Below, piece by piece: positions 26,879 to 36,106 of a DNA stretch of 64,000 bases; positions within the stretch are counted from its first letter, which is position 1, and each line of letters begins with the position of its first letter. The notes under the pieces were generated by a model, which saw nothing but the letters and a program-made list of their open reading frames with translations, did not search any database and had not been told where the DNA came from. Location: positions 124,001 through 188,000 of the forward strand of contig CBDDLT010000011.1 in assembly GCA_965230755.1 (NCBI GenBank), read 5' to 3'. The DNA is from DATFJT01 sp965230755. GTDB taxonomy: Bacteria > Bacteroidota > Bacteroidia > Chitinophagales > Saprospiraceae. The position numbers and the translations under genes are program-made.

Positions 26879-27538
26879 TCATCCATCTTGATCTCGACCT
26901 AAATAGACATTGATTGCCTCCGTTCTATTTTGAACATGTAGTTTTTTATAAATTTTGTGAATATGCTGTTTAATAGTTCCTTCAGCAATTTTTAGATGAT
27001 CTGCTATTTCCTTATACAAAAGGCCTTTGGTGAGCAACTTTAACACTTCTATTTCTCGACTGCTGAGCAATTTCAACTCCTTGAAACTTTGGTTTTCCTT
27101 TTTTCCATTGAAGAAGAAGTCCGTTACCTTTCGGGCAATAGAAGGAGACATCGGTGACCCTCCGGAAGCGAGTTCCTTGATGGCGTTGATGACTTCTTTT
27201 TTATCACTGGTCTTGAGTAAATAACCGCTTGCTCCTGCCTTTAGTGATTCAAAGATGTTGTCGTCGTGGTCAAATATGGTGTACATCATGAATTCGATAT
27301 CAGGTCGAAGTGCTTTTATTTGTTTGACACACTCGGTGCCATTTTTCTTGCCAGGTAAGCGAATGTCGACAATGACCATGTCTACATCGGAGGACTTGAG
27401 GAATATAACCGCTTCATCTGCAGTATTGTACGCCTGTTTAAAACAAAATCCTTCTTCTGCATTGAGAATGTCAATGAGGAATTCACGGATATCTTCTTGA
27501 TCTTCGACGATTGATATATTGATGATTTCTTTTTTCAT
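26879..27538 (-). CDS. NarL/FixJ-family response regulator (partner of the propeller kinase)
   Basis: 219 residues, ATG start. Receiver domain: SIVEDQED acidic pair, phospho-acceptor Asp58 in MVIVDIRLPG, Lys in YLLKTSDK. The LuxR-type DNA-binding domain reads LSSREIEVLKLLTKGLLYKE followed by GTIKQHIHKIYKKL. It follows the kinase gene by 25 bp. Inference: it may bind the palindrome TATAACTwAAGTTATA that precedes this operon and the operon at 47876, since NarL-type regulators commonly bind short inverted repeats. Confidence 0.93.
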   Translation of the reverse strand: MKKEIINISIVEDQEDIREFLIDILNAEEGFCFKQAYNTADEAVIFLKSSDVDMVIVDIRLPGKKNGTECVKQIKALRPDIEFMMYTIFDHDDNIFESLKAGASGYLLKTSDKKEVINAIKELASGGSPMSPSIARKVTDFFFNGKKENQSFKELKLLSSREIEVLKLLTKGLLYKEIADHLKIAEGTIKQHIHKIYKKLHVQNRTEAINVYLGRDQDG

Positions 27539-27563
27539 GGCTAAAGTTTTACGTATTTAATGA

Positions 27564-30500
27564 TTAAGTAAGCGGTATCTCGATAGATACAAGTGTTCCC
27601 CCCGTATTTTGGAATTGGATGCTCCCACCTATTTCATCCATGCGTTGTTCCATGTTTCTAATGCCATGTGAGTCATGACTGATTTTCTGCAAATCAATTC
27701 CCACACCGTTATCTTTTACCCAGATTTTGAACTGATCAGGAGTGTACAAATATCCCAGTTCAACTTCGGTGGCTTGTGAATGCTTAACCACATTGTGGGC
27801 TAATTCTTTTACACAGAGCGAAATATTTCTTCTCTTTTTACCACTTATAATAATGTCCTCAGAGTATTCTCCTGGAATCTGGGCCTTGCAGTTTATTTCA
27901 CTGTCTTCGAAAAAACTGACGAACTGTTCCCGGATGTGAGCGATTAGTTGTGGCAAGCTATCGTGCTGCGAGTCCATTGCCCAGATGATTTCGCGCATGT
28001 TTTCGACAAGGTCAGTTGCTTTGTTTTCAATTTTTGTAAGCGTTTCCGGAATTTTATGATCTGGAATAATGTCACGTATCTTATGACTTAACGCTCTTAT
28101 CGTATACAGTCCTCCTCCCAGATCATCATGCATTTCACTAGCAATTCTACTTCTTTCGGATTGTAGCGCTTCAAATACTTGTTTTTGTCTAGATAGTTCT
28201 CTTTCTATTTTTCTTCTGTAATAACTTCTCAATGCCAAGTAGGCTCCCAAAGACATGAGCAGAAAGAGGGGAATCATAAAGTATGGGTTTTGATAAAAAG
28301 GAGGTAGTACTTTAATGTCTATTTCCTTTAGTTTTCCCTTAAGGCCATTGGCATTTCTAGAATAGTATTGGAGGGAGTAATTGCCTGCCGGTAATTTTTT
28401 ATAGGATATGGTTTCCCCGTTTTTGATGATTGTTTCTTTATGATCGTAGCCATCCAGATAGTAGTGTATTTGATTGAGCTCATTTCGATAGTTGCTAATT
28501 CCAATGAGTTCTAGCTCTATTGAATTTTCCGGATGTTTAAGTCTCAACAGTCGATTTTCTATTAGGCGTTCATTGATGTTGGCCGGTGTATTGTTTATTT
28601 TCAATGATTTGATATAGGTTTTAGAATGGTATGGATAAGGTTTGATTTCATCGGGTTGAAAATATAGAAGCCCTTCATTGGTTCCCAGCCAAATACTACC
28701 GTCAGTGGCTTTCATTTTAGCAAAAAGGGTAAACTCGTCAGTGGGCAGTCCATCATCTTCTCGAAATTGGAAGCTTTCTACTTTATCCGGATTGTAACTC
28801 CACAAACCCTTATTGGTGGTAAGCCATAATTTGCCATTATTATCTCCAATGACATGGTAGATTTTGGTATCATACAGAGGGTTGGCTTGAGAAAAATGAG
28901 CTTTGAACGCCCAATTCGATTCATCTAATTCATACAGTCCATTCAATGTGGCAAACCACATTTTACTGCTTTTCTCATCCCAAAACACAGAGTATATTTC
29001 AGATGGAATTTTTAGTTTATGAACAAAGTCCAAATCTCCGTCCAAATTTCTGAAAATGATTAGATCATTATCTCCGTCGGGAAAAAAGTAATATCCTCTT
29101 TCATCTGAATAGAAGTAAAATACCTGAGAGGTATCAGTAGAAATAATGGGATGCTCTATTCTTAGCGCTTCTTTATCTTCATCAATCCTCAATTTAAATA
29201 CGCCCTGATTGGAAGAAATGATCATGGAGTTCTCTGAGAGATGATCGAAAGAGAAGAGCTTCATTCCACTCGAGCGATAGACAATGCTCCATTTTTTCTT
29301 TTGGTGATCGAAGCGATATACATTTTTGTCACTGAGTGCCCAGATATTGCCTGACCGGTCCGTGCATAACTTTTTTACTGGTTTAAAATCGGGATTTTCT
29401 TTGGGGTAATACTCAAAAGTATTAATGAGTTCTCCATTCAAGTCAAAGACCATAATGCCTGAATCATTGGTGGAACACCAAATTCGACCTTCTGCATCCT
29501 CTACCATTGAATTGACCACGGCTTGCCTTATAATCGTATTCTTTAGAGGGCTGTGGAATTGATTGTTTTCAAGCCAACACTGATCAATTTTTGGGCTTTT
29601 TAATCCGGCGAGCCAAAGATGATTCTGATCATCGATATAAACTTCTCCAAGACTGCGGCTACTTAAACCTTTTCCTTTTTTTTGGCTTTGGGTGAAATGT
29701 CTTGCAAAGGAGGATTTATTGATGTCAAAAACCCAAAGTCCCGATTCTTGCCCGGCCAAAAAGAGAAGTTTGTCTTTGTATAAGGCACCATCTCTTATGA
29801 TATTTTCATAATTCTCTGGAAGAGAATACCTCGTGATAGTCCCGTTGTTATTTGGTTCAAAACTCAGTAGCCCTCGATTGGAAAAAAGCCAAACGGTATC
29901 CGAATTTTGAATAATGCCGCCTAAAATTTCAATGGATTTTTCGGGGATATCAGATAAACCATTCCTTAAGTAATGAATCTTCCTCTTGAATTCTCCTTGC
30001 TCAATTTCGATTAATTCAAAGCCTGAACCACTGATCCATGGACATGCGTATATAACGTTAACACTTCCATCGTAGCTTGTATCCACTATAAATCTTGCTC
30101 CCTTCGTTTCAGTATGTATTTTTTGGTTTTTGCTATTGATATTGTAGCTGATAAGGTATTTCCAGTCAGCTCGAACCCAAAGAATACTGTCTTTTTCAAT
30201 ATGGAATAGGCAATAATCATTTTCAATGAGGTTGCCCTTCTTATCTTTTAGTTGTAGAGATGTAAATTCTTTGGTATCAAGGTTGTATCGGTTTATTCCC
30301 TGGCTTGTAGAAAACCATATATTGCGATTGTTGTCAGCAATAAATCGGCCTTGGACATTTTTGCCTAATAGGCCTGAGCTGTTGTTTTGATTGGGAGAAA
30401 AAAAATCCACTTCATACCCATCGAATCTGTAAATGCCTTCGGTTGAACTCAACCATACAAAGTCATCTTCGTCTTTAAGTATGAAGTGGTTGTATGAATT

Positions 30501-30614
30501 TTCTATGCCCTGTTCACTATTAATATGTTCAAAGTGCAAATGATCAAAACTCGTCTGACATATACTACTAGTCATGATGAAGAATATGTTTGTAATCAGA
30601 AGTACTTTGCGCAT
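27564..30614 (-). CDS. Two-component sensor histidine kinase with Reg_prop propeller and Y_Y_Y domain
   Basis: 1016 residues. Signal peptide about 1-20; two beta-propellers of Reg_prop repeats (about 30-690, with FVWLSSTEGIYRFDGYEV, LWLTTNKGLWSYNPD, IWLGTNEGLLYFQP); Y_Y_Y domain (about 700-775, ending YSLQYYSRNANGLKG); one membrane helix (about 778-800); HisKA_3 with phospho-acceptor His in RIASEMHDDLGGGLY; and HATPase_c with KDNGVGID and HGIRNMEQR. Known: such kinases sense ligands in the periplasm, often polysaccharides or nutrients. Unlike classical hybrid HTCS proteins it has no receiver or AraC domain; its regulator is the next gene. An unknown soluble protein is encoded 51 bp upstream on the same strand. 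Confidence 0.93.
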   Translation of the reverse strand: MRKVLLITNIFFIMTSSICQTSFDHLHFEHINSEQGIENSYNHFILKDEDDFVWLSSTEGIYRFDGYEVDFFSPNQNNSSGLLGKNVQGRFIADNNRNIWFSTSQGINRYNLDTKEFTSLQLKDKKGNLIENDYCLFHIEKDSILWVRADWKYLISYNINSKNQKIHTETKGARFIVDTSYDGSVNVIYACPWISGSGFELIEIEQGEFKRKIHYLRNGLSDIPEKSIEILGGIIQNSDTVWLFSNRGLLSFEPNNNGTITRYSLPENYENIIRDGALYKDKLLFLAGQESGLWVFDINKSSFARHFTQSQKKGKGLSSRSLGEVYIDDQNHLWLAGLKSPKIDQCWLENNQFHSPLKNTIIRQAVVNSMVEDAEGRIWCSTNDSGIMVFDLNGELINTFEYYPKENPDFKPVKKLCTDRSGNIWALSDKNVYRFDHQKKKWSIVYRSSGMKLFSFDHLSENSMIISSNQGVFKLRIDEDKEALRIEHPIISTDTSQVFYFYSDERGYYFFPDGDNDLIIFRNLDGDLDFVHKLKIPSEIYSVFWDEKSSKMWFATLNGLYELDESNWAFKAHFSQANPLYDTKIYHVIGDNNGKLWLTTNKGLWSYNPDKVESFQFREDDGLPTDEFTLFAKMKATDGSIWLGTNEGLLYFQPDEIKPYPYHSKTYIKSLKINNTPANINERLIENRLLRLKHPENSIELELIGISNYRNELNQIHYYLDGYDHKETIIKNGETISYKKLPAGNYSLQYYSRNANGLKGKLKEIDIKVLPPFYQNPYFMIPLFLLMSLGAYLALRSYYRRKIERELSRQKQVFEALQSERSRIASEMHDDLGGGLYTIRALSHKIRDIIPDHKIPETLTKIENKATDLVENMREIIWAMDSQHDSLPQLIAHIREQFVSFFEDSEINCKAQIPGEYSEDIIISGKKRRNISLCVKELAHNVVKHSQATEVELGYLYTPDQFKIWVKDNGVGIDLQKISHDSHGIRNMEQRMDEIGGSIQFQNTGGTLVSIEIPLT

Positions 30615-30665
30615 AATCCTTATGTATTACCATAAAAATAATAGTAAAATGGCTTATTCAAGACT

Positions 30666-31310
30666 TTAGACCTCACTCGTAGCGGGTCGGCGTTCAAATT
30701 CAACTCGCTTCATATCACTATGTCCCTCGCCTCCATTGTCAGCCAATGCATCCCAAATAGGTGGACATCCATCCATAATCACGTTTCGAAATGGGTAACT
30801 CAAATCTTTAAGTTCTCCACTACTTTCTTGGCCAGAAGTGTTTTCGGGCCTTGGAGATATAGAAAGGGTAAACCATTTGCCAACGACATTGGTCAAGTTG
30901 CCATAATTTTCCTTTACCCCGGAGATAAATACTTCCTCTTCATTTCCGCCATATTCGTAAAGGCTTTCGAACTCACTTTTTCTGAGATAGGCAAAATCGA
31001 AGCCATCCGACTCAAGTTTGTTGCGATACTGGAAAACATAGTCTTCGTAGGGAGTAGAAGGGGCGCTTAGATTTGCCGCTCCTTTCTTGAACTGTATTGG
31101 AATTTCTTCTCCGATTAGACGATTGACTCCTTCTGTTACCCGATATACTCTCAGGTTAACATTTGGAGCGCTACCTGGTTGGTAAACTCCAAAGGCTACA
31201 CCCACTGTTTCCGGAGTGTTCAAAATTTGTTCAATGTCATATTTTTTCAGGACTAAACCTCCTTCTAAGGGATTTGCTGAATTGTTATTATTTGATTTTA
31301 ATTTCGCCAT
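30666..31310 (-). CDS. Unknown soluble protein heading the propeller-kinase operon
   Basis: 214 residues, ATG start, no signal peptide, no membrane helix. The N-terminus is Asn-rich (KSNNNNSANP), followed by mixed alpha/beta sequence (ETVGVAFGVYQPGSAPNVN) and a C-terminal segment with GCPPIWDAL and a charged tail. It lies 51 bp upstream of the kinase gene and has its own strong promoter motif and palindrome (31415-31461). Placement, length and lack of a leader parallel the unknown first gene of the other two-component operon (14338-15135). I recognise no family. Confidence 0.6.
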   Translation of the reverse strand: MAKLKSNNNNSANPLEGGLVLKKYDIEQILNTPETVGVAFGVYQPGSAPNVNLRVYRVTEGVNRLIGEEIPIQFKKGAANLSAPSTPYEDYVFQYRNKLESDGFDFAYLRKSEFESLYEYGGNEEEVFISGVKENYGNLTNVVGKWFTLSISPRPENTSGQESSGELKDLSYPFRNVIMDGCPPIWDALADNGGEGHSDMKRVEFERRPATSEV

Positions 31311-31375
31311 AATTTAAATTGTTTTAGTGATTTAATGTTTTACTACTTCGGAATTATCCTTATTAAGAGCTCTCT

Positions 31376-31409
31376 AAGCATGAGAAGTCATAGCGCTACT
31401 TCTATGCTT
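31376..31409 (-). promoter_or_regulatory. Stem-loop near the predicted 5' end of the 30666-31310 transcript
   Basis: Arms 31376-31388 (AAGCATGAGAAGT) and 31398-31409 (ACTTCTATGCTT) pair over 12 bp with one bulged G and a 9-nt loop. On the minus strand the hairpin begins about six bases after the TAATTTTG element, so it would be at or very near the start of the mRNA. It may be a stabilising 5' stem or a regulatory leader; there is no T-run, so it is not a standard terminator. Confidence 0.5.
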
Positions 31410-31414
31410 CCTGA

Positions 31415-31461
31415 CAAAATTATCTAGAAAGTATAGTCAAGAGAATATAACTAAAGTTATA
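31415..31461 (-). promoter_or_regulatory. Promoter with palindromic operator ahead of the unknown-protein/kinase operon
   Basis: On the minus strand: TATAACTTTAGTTATA (forward TATAACTAAAGTTATA, 31446-31461), then 23 bp, then TAATTTTG (31422-31415), which matches the Bacteroidota -7 consensus TAnnTTTG. A good -33 TTTG at the standard spacing is missing. The palindrome would be centred near -43, a typical activator position. The same arrangement with identical spacing is at 47709-47756. Confidence 0.6.
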
Positions 31462-31621
31462 GCCTGGTGATATGGCTTGGTTAAAACCCCAAAACGGTGT
31501 TCTATTATAATCAACTTGTAGGAAACCTAGATTGAACAGGTAATTCGTCTAATCCATCTAAGCGTTGATTTGCGGTCTGATGATCATTTGTGTAACTTCA
31601 TAGCTCATATTATATCAGTTT
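31462..31621. other. Rest of the divergent intergenic region (31311-31621)
   Basis: Together with the promoter, operator and hairpin above, this fills a gap of about 310 bp between divergent genes. I see no small gene in it. It should contain the promoter of the plus-strand gene at 31622, but no convincing TAnnTTTG match is visible. Confidence 0.4.
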
Positions 31622-33139
31622 ATGTCGAATTTTTTTATCCATTTTAGCAGACACCTATTAGGTCAGACCCAGAATTTTCGCTTAGTCTTATTGGCTTTTT
31701 GTAGTTTTTACTGCCTCACAGCCTCAGGCCAATATGATCCTGCCAACAATGCGAAATACGATCATTATAGGGCACGCTTTGATCAATATTATGTGGTCGT
31801 TGGTCCGGATAAGGGAGAATCAATCCCTTTTTCGACCAGGAGATATGTAGAAAAGGTGCACGAGATTAGAAGTGGCGAATCAACTTTCATGTTGGGCAAT
31901 TATTTGGCTGTTTTGGCTCTGGAATACCAAAGGAGTAAATTTGACGGTAAGGATCTTGGGAAACTTAAAAAAGAACTTTTTTACGCGATGACTGCCGTTA
32001 ATCGCCTAGATTACTACGCGGAAACCTATGATAAATCAGGGAATTATGCTCCAGAACTCAATGGCTTTTTTGTCAGAGAGGATATTCCTCAGGGCTTTCT
32101 TAAAAAGCATCAGGATCATCTCAACGCACGATTGAATACGATCGAAAAATCAGAATACTATGTCAGAGGTAAGGCTACAATTTTACCCATTTCTAAGAAT
32201 AGAGAAGAAAATCCTCCGGAGCGACCTACATTACCTCATCGAAACATGTCTCAAGATCATGCAATTAGGTTGATGTGGGGATTGTATTTGGTTCATCATT
32301 TTGTAGATGACAAGGCTCATTATGTAAACCAAACTTTCCTCGATGGTGAAAAACAACTGAGAATAGAAGCTAAGAATATTATTCTTAGAATGATCGATCA
32401 TTTCGAAAAGAATAAATGGCGCATCACTCGTCCGAATGGAGAAAAGGTCAGAAGAGGAGCTCAGGTATACATTTTTAAGAAGGAGTTGTCGAGATTAAAG
32501 AAAAACTTACAGAAAGATGGACGCGGTTTAAAAAAGAAGAAAATGAGTTTCTCTTATGGCTTCTTCAACAAGGGAGTATTTGGCCTGAAAAATGCCAATG
32601 CCTGGATGAACGGAAGAATGCAAATGGAAACGCAAAATCTTTCAGGAAACTCCTACAGAGCGTGGAATCGATGCTATGACTTTGGATATGAGCCATACTT
32701 TATTCCCTACGGAATATTGGTGCACAATTGGCCAATTCGAGAGGATAGAAAAGCAGAGCTAAAGAAAATCATGGAGTTCTATCTCAATATGGCACCGTGT
32801 GAAGGTAATTTTTATCACAGCGATGGCGATTTCAGTAGCTATGGTTGGGCTACTCCTGATAGAACGGAGAGGCCACTAGAGGATACCTATTTTGGCATTT
32901 TTGAAAAAGGAAATTACTCTGGTCTCGATTTTATGTTGATGTTTAATCTCTATGATTTATTGTATCGAAATGAAACCAAAAATCATTCGAAGAAAAATAC
33001 TCCTTGCAACTTAGACTGTAATTATCTCAATCGGGATATTCTCGATCAAGAAATGAAAAGGGTGCTGAAGAGTATGAAAAAATCCCTGGTAAAAGAAAAA
33101 CAAGCTATCATAGAAAGACTCGAGAGTGCTTGTCAGTAG
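31622..33139 (+). CDS. Unknown secreted protein
   Basis: 505 residues. A longish signal peptide (hydrophobic core about 20-34, ending TASGQ) is followed by a helix-rich soluble protein with many aromatic and basic residues. Landmarks include RLMWGLYLVHHFVDDKAHY, a Lys-rich stretch RLKKNLQKDGRGLKKKKM (about 298-315), and YHSDGDFSSYGWATPDRTER. The spread of helical segments could fit an alpha/alpha-barrel enzyme such as a polysaccharide-active protein, but I see no motif that establishes this. No T9SS tail. The 3' end overlaps the convergent nucleoside transporter gene by 7 bp. Confidence 0.65.
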   Translation: MSNFFIHFSRHLLGQTQNFRLVLLAFCSFYCLTASGQYDPANNAKYDHYRARFDQYYVVVGPDKGESIPFSTRRYVEKVHEIRSGESTFMLGNYLAVLALEYQRSKFDGKDLGKLKKELFYAMTAVNRLDYYAETYDKSGNYAPELNGFFVREDIPQGFLKKHQDHLNARLNTIEKSEYYVRGKATILPISKNREENPPERPTLPHRNMSQDHAIRLMWGLYLVHHFVDDKAHYVNQTFLDGEKQLRIEAKNIILRMIDHFEKNKWRITRPNGEKVRRGAQVYIFKKELSRLKKNLQKDGRGLKKKKMSFSYGFFNKGVFGLKNANAWMNGRMQMETQNLSGNSYRAWNRCYDFGYEPYFIPYGILVHNWPIREDRKAELKKIMEFYLNMAPCEGNFYHSDGDFSSYGWATPDRTERPLEDTYFGIFEKGNYSGLDFMLMFNLYDLLYRNETKNHSKKNTPCNLDCNYLNRDILDQEMKRVLKSMKKSLVKEKQAIIERLESACQ

Positions 33140-34434
33140 ATCACCCCGGCTATGGCGGCGGTCGTAAAACAAGCAATGGTTCCACCAATCAATGCTTTCA
33201 ATCCGAATTTTGTTAAGTTCTCTCTCTGCCCTGGAGCAATTGCGCTAATTCCTCCAATTTGGATTCCAATAGAAGCGAAGTTGCTAAACCCACATAAGGC
33301 ATAAGTGGCAATAATTAGGGATTTCGGGTGTAGCTCAATACCAGCGGCTCTTAGATTGTTGAGCTCAGCATAGGCGACAAATTCATTGATGACCGTTTTT
33401 TGCCCCAGAAGTTGACCGATCAGTAGCATGTCATGAGAAGGGGTGCCCAATAACCAAGCAAAGGGCGCAAATATTAGACCTAAGAGATAGGTGAAGCTCA
33501 GACCTTCATACCTTCCATCGGTATAATCCGCTACTACTTCATTCAGTCCCGTCCAGTCCCCAACAGTACTGAGAAGGACTTGATTGGCCATATAGATTAG
33601 AGCTGTGAAAACCAATAACATCGCTCCTACATTAACGGCTAACCTCATTCCATCTGTGGTTCCACGACTGATCGCATCCAATATATTAGTGGATTGCGTC
33701 TCGTTGATTTCAACTTCCTCGTCGACTACATGGTCGGGATCCTCGGGGAAGAGAATTTTAGCCGCAACTATAGCAGCAGGAGCACTCATGATTGATGCGG
33801 TAAGAAGATGTTTGGCGAAATAAGCTTGCTGTACCGGATCATCTCCTCCTAAATAACCGACAAATGCAGTAAATACACTACCGGCGATCGTTGCCATTCC
33901 TCCGGTCATAAGGCATAGGACCTCAGACCTGGTCATATTCTCGATATAGGGTTTAACAACGAGCGGTGCCTCCGTTTGCCCTATGAAAACATTGGCTGCT
34001 GCTGCAAGACTTTCCGGACCGCTCAAGCCCATACTTTTCGTCATCACCCAAGCTACGGCCTGAATAATTTTTTGGAGTACTCCGATATAGTAAAGTATTG
34101 AGGTTAGAGCAGAAAAGAAGACTATTGTCGGCAACACCCTAAAAGCGAAAATCATCCCGAAACTATTCATGTCGGTGACCAGGCTTCCGAATAAAAATTG
34201 GGCTCCGGCATCTGAGTAAGAGAGTATTTGGGTGAAAAAACCAGCAATGTAGTCGAAAATATAACTGACAAAGGGAACCTTAAGAATCATAAAGGCCAAA
34301 AGGATTTGTAGTCCGATGCCTGAAAAAACCAATCTCCAATTGACATCCTTTTTACGCGAACTCAATAAGTAGCAAATACCGAGTAAAACAGCAATACACA
34401 AAGTTCCTCGTAGAATATCAATCACAATCGACAT
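33133..34434 (-). CDS. Concentrative nucleoside transporter (CNT/NupC family)
   Basis: 433 residues with about ten membrane helices, the usual length for bacterial CNT proteins. Family landmarks: LFGSLVTDMNSFGMIFAFRVLPTI cut by a membrane loop, the conserved FIGQTEAPLVVKPYI re-entrant segment, MTGGMATIAGSVFTAFVGYL, and the C-terminal ALCGFSNFASIGIQIGGIS. Known: sodium- or proton-driven uptake of nucleosides at the inner membrane. It is divergent from uridine kinase, with only 87 bp between starts, which makes a uridine uptake-and-phosphorylation pair. Confidence 0.93.
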   Translation of the reverse strand: MSIVIDILRGTLCIAVLLGICYLLSSRKKDVNWRLVFSGIGLQILLAFMILKVPFVSYIFDYIAGFFTQILSYSDAGAQFLFGSLVTDMNSFGMIFAFRVLPTIVFFSALTSILYYIGVLQKIIQAVAWVMTKSMGLSGPESLAAAANVFIGQTEAPLVVKPYIENMTRSEVLCLMTGGMATIAGSVFTAFVGYLGGDDPVQQAYFAKHLLTASIMSAPAAIVAAKILFPEDPDHVVDEEVEINETQSTNILDAISRGTTDGMRLAVNVGAMLLVFTALIYMANQVLLSTVGDWTGLNEVVADYTDGRYEGLSFTYLLGLIFAPFAWLLGTPSHDMLLIGQLLGQKTVINEFVAYAELNNLRAAGIELHPKSLIIATYALCGFSNFASIGIQIGGISAIAPGQRENLTKFGLKALIGGTIACFTTAAIAGVIY

Positions 34435-34521
34435 AGTCCCAAATTTAGTTTGATCAAATTTAACATAAGTTTATTTGATACAAAAATTAGTAGGATTGAG
34501 CAGGGATGGGTAATTTTGGAA

Positions 34522-35142
34522 ATGCAAAAAAAGAGACCATTTGTGATCGGTGTTTCCGGAGGTAGCGGCTCGGGAAAGTCCAGTTTTGTCGAGCAATTGA
34601 AAAAGAGATTCGAAAAAGATGAAGTTTGTTTTCTTTCCCAAGATATGTACTATAAACCCCGGCATGAGCAGGAAACAGATGGTCAAGGAGTAAAGAATTT
34701 TGACAAACCGGAGAGCATACTACGAGAAGAATTTCATCGTGATGTTTTAAGATTAATGGAGGGCGAAAAAGTCATTCGAGAAGAATATACTTTTAATAAT
34801 AGCCTAAAAAAGGCACAAACTTTCAGCTATTCTCCCGGAAAAATTTTGGTTTTAGAAGGTTTATTCGTTTTTCATTTTAGGGAAATATTCGATCTACTTG
34901 ACCTTTCAGTATTTATTCATGCCAGAGAAGATTTAAAAATAATACGCAGGATACTCAGAGATCAGGAAGAGAGAAATTATCCTTTGGATGATGTATTGTA
35001 CCGATATCAGCATCATGTTTCCCCTAGCTATCAGTCCTATATATTGCCTTATCGCGACGAAGTAGATATCGTTGTGAATAACAACAAGAATTTTGAAAAA
35101 GGACTCTTTGTTGTGGAATCTGTGATAGAGAAGTTGTTATGA
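34522..35142 (+). CDS. udk: Uridine kinase
   Basis: About 206 residues from the ATG at 34522, which directly precedes the P-loop region as in other Udk proteins; the frame extends to a TTG at 34450 without family support. The Walker A motif is GVSGGSGSGKSS, the nucleoside-binding region is DMYYKP and NFDKPESI, and the arginine-rich lid is RRILRDQEERNYP. Reaction: ATP + uridine (or cytidine) to UMP (or CMP) + ADP, in the cytoplasm. Divergent neighbour of the nucleoside transporter, so the two act together in pyrimidine salvage. Confidence 0.92.
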   Translation: MQKKRPFVIGVSGGSGSGKSSFVEQLKKRFEKDEVCFLSQDMYYKPRHEQETDGQGVKNFDKPESILREEFHRDVLRLMEGEKVIREEYTFNNSLKKAQTFSYSPGKILVLEGLFVFHFREIFDLLDLSVFIHAREDLKIIRRILRDQEERNYPLDDVLYRYQHHVSPSYQSYILPYRDEVDIVVNNNKNFEKGLFVVESVIEKLL

Positions 35143-35212
35143 TATAGTGAGACTGCATTGTTTGGACCTTTTCTTATGATTTTATAGTATAAAACCATTC
35201 AATGAGGCTCCC

Positions 35213-36031
35213 GTGGGAATTTTTAAGAATATAAGGAAACTATACGCTCCACTTCAACCCACCGTCCAAAGGTCTGGTGGAGAGGTGGTATATACTGAAT
35301 TTTCTCCTCACGAAGAATTACGGAATTTTATCTATTGTTATTGGGAGTTAAGAACGACCAAGCAATTGGAGGCTCCATTCACTTACCGAGTGGTCACCGA
35401 TGGTTGTATTGATATATTTTTTGAAATTCGCGATCCCAGCATAAATTTGATCATGGGATTCTGCAAAGAATATACGGAATTTCATTTGGAAAGCTCCTTT
35501 CATTACGTAGGGATTCGGTTTCTGCCTACCATTTTTCCTCAAGCATTTAAGGTTGACGCATCTACGCTCAGTAATCAATTTCAATTACTGAATTCAGTAT
35601 CGCCTGCTACATCTGATTTCATTTCAAGCTATGTCGGTAATTCGATGGATGCACCTCAAATTACTGCGTGTTTTAATGATTATTTTCTGGAAGTCATTAA
35701 CGATAAAAATTTTGATGATGATGCCAGATTGTATGATGCCATTGATGTTATTTTAAAGAATTTTGGCGTTGTTAATCTAAAGGATGAAATCAATACGGGT
35801 ATAAGTCATCGACAATTGAGAAGATTGTTCAACTATTATATTGGAGCGACACCCAAGTCATTCAGTAAAGTAGTGCAATTCCAAAATATATTGAAAGCAA
35901 AGCCTTCGACTCAAAGTATTAAAAAGAATAAGCTATTCTATGATTTGGGCTATTATGACCAAGCTCATTTTATCAAGGACTTTAAGAATTTTTACGGAGT
36001 TACCCCTTCCAAAGCATTTGGCAGAGAATAG
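35213..36031 (+). CDS. AraC-family transcriptional regulator
   Basis: 272 residues from a GTG start. The N-terminal sensory domain (about 25-150) resembles the cupin-like region of DUF6597-type AraC regulators (RNFIYCYWELRTTKQLEAPF, GCIDIFFEIRDP). The C-terminal AraC helix-turn-helix pair is at about 185-270, with ISHRQLRRLFNYYIGATPKS and FYDLGYYDQAHFIKDFKNFY, ending GVTPSKAF. Immediately followed by a VOC-family gene, which it may regulate. The inducer is unknown. Confidence 0.9.
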   Translation: MGIFKNIRKLYAPLQPTVQRSGGEVVYTEFSPHEELRNFIYCYWELRTTKQLEAPFTYRVVTDGCIDIFFEIRDPSINLIMGFCKEYTEFHLESSFHYVGIRFLPTIFPQAFKVDASTLSNQFQLLNSVSPATSDFISSYVGNSMDAPQITACFNDYFLEVINDKNFDDDARLYDAIDVILKNFGVVNLKDEINTGISHRQLRRLFNYYIGATPKSFSKVVQFQNILKAKPSTQSIKKNKLFYDLGYYDQAHFIKDFKNFYGVTPSKAFGRE

Positions 36032-36106
36032 TTGTCCGTTTTTTACAATATTTCGGTGGCAGACTACCCCATATTTGTGATATCGTTAATTAAAAAACAA
36101 ATTGTC

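Noticed and set aside
26694..26891. 65-codon plus-strand open frame between the TonB receptor and the response regulator
   Set aside because: Lies in AT-rich intergenic DNA, no ribosome-binding context, composition unlike neighbours.
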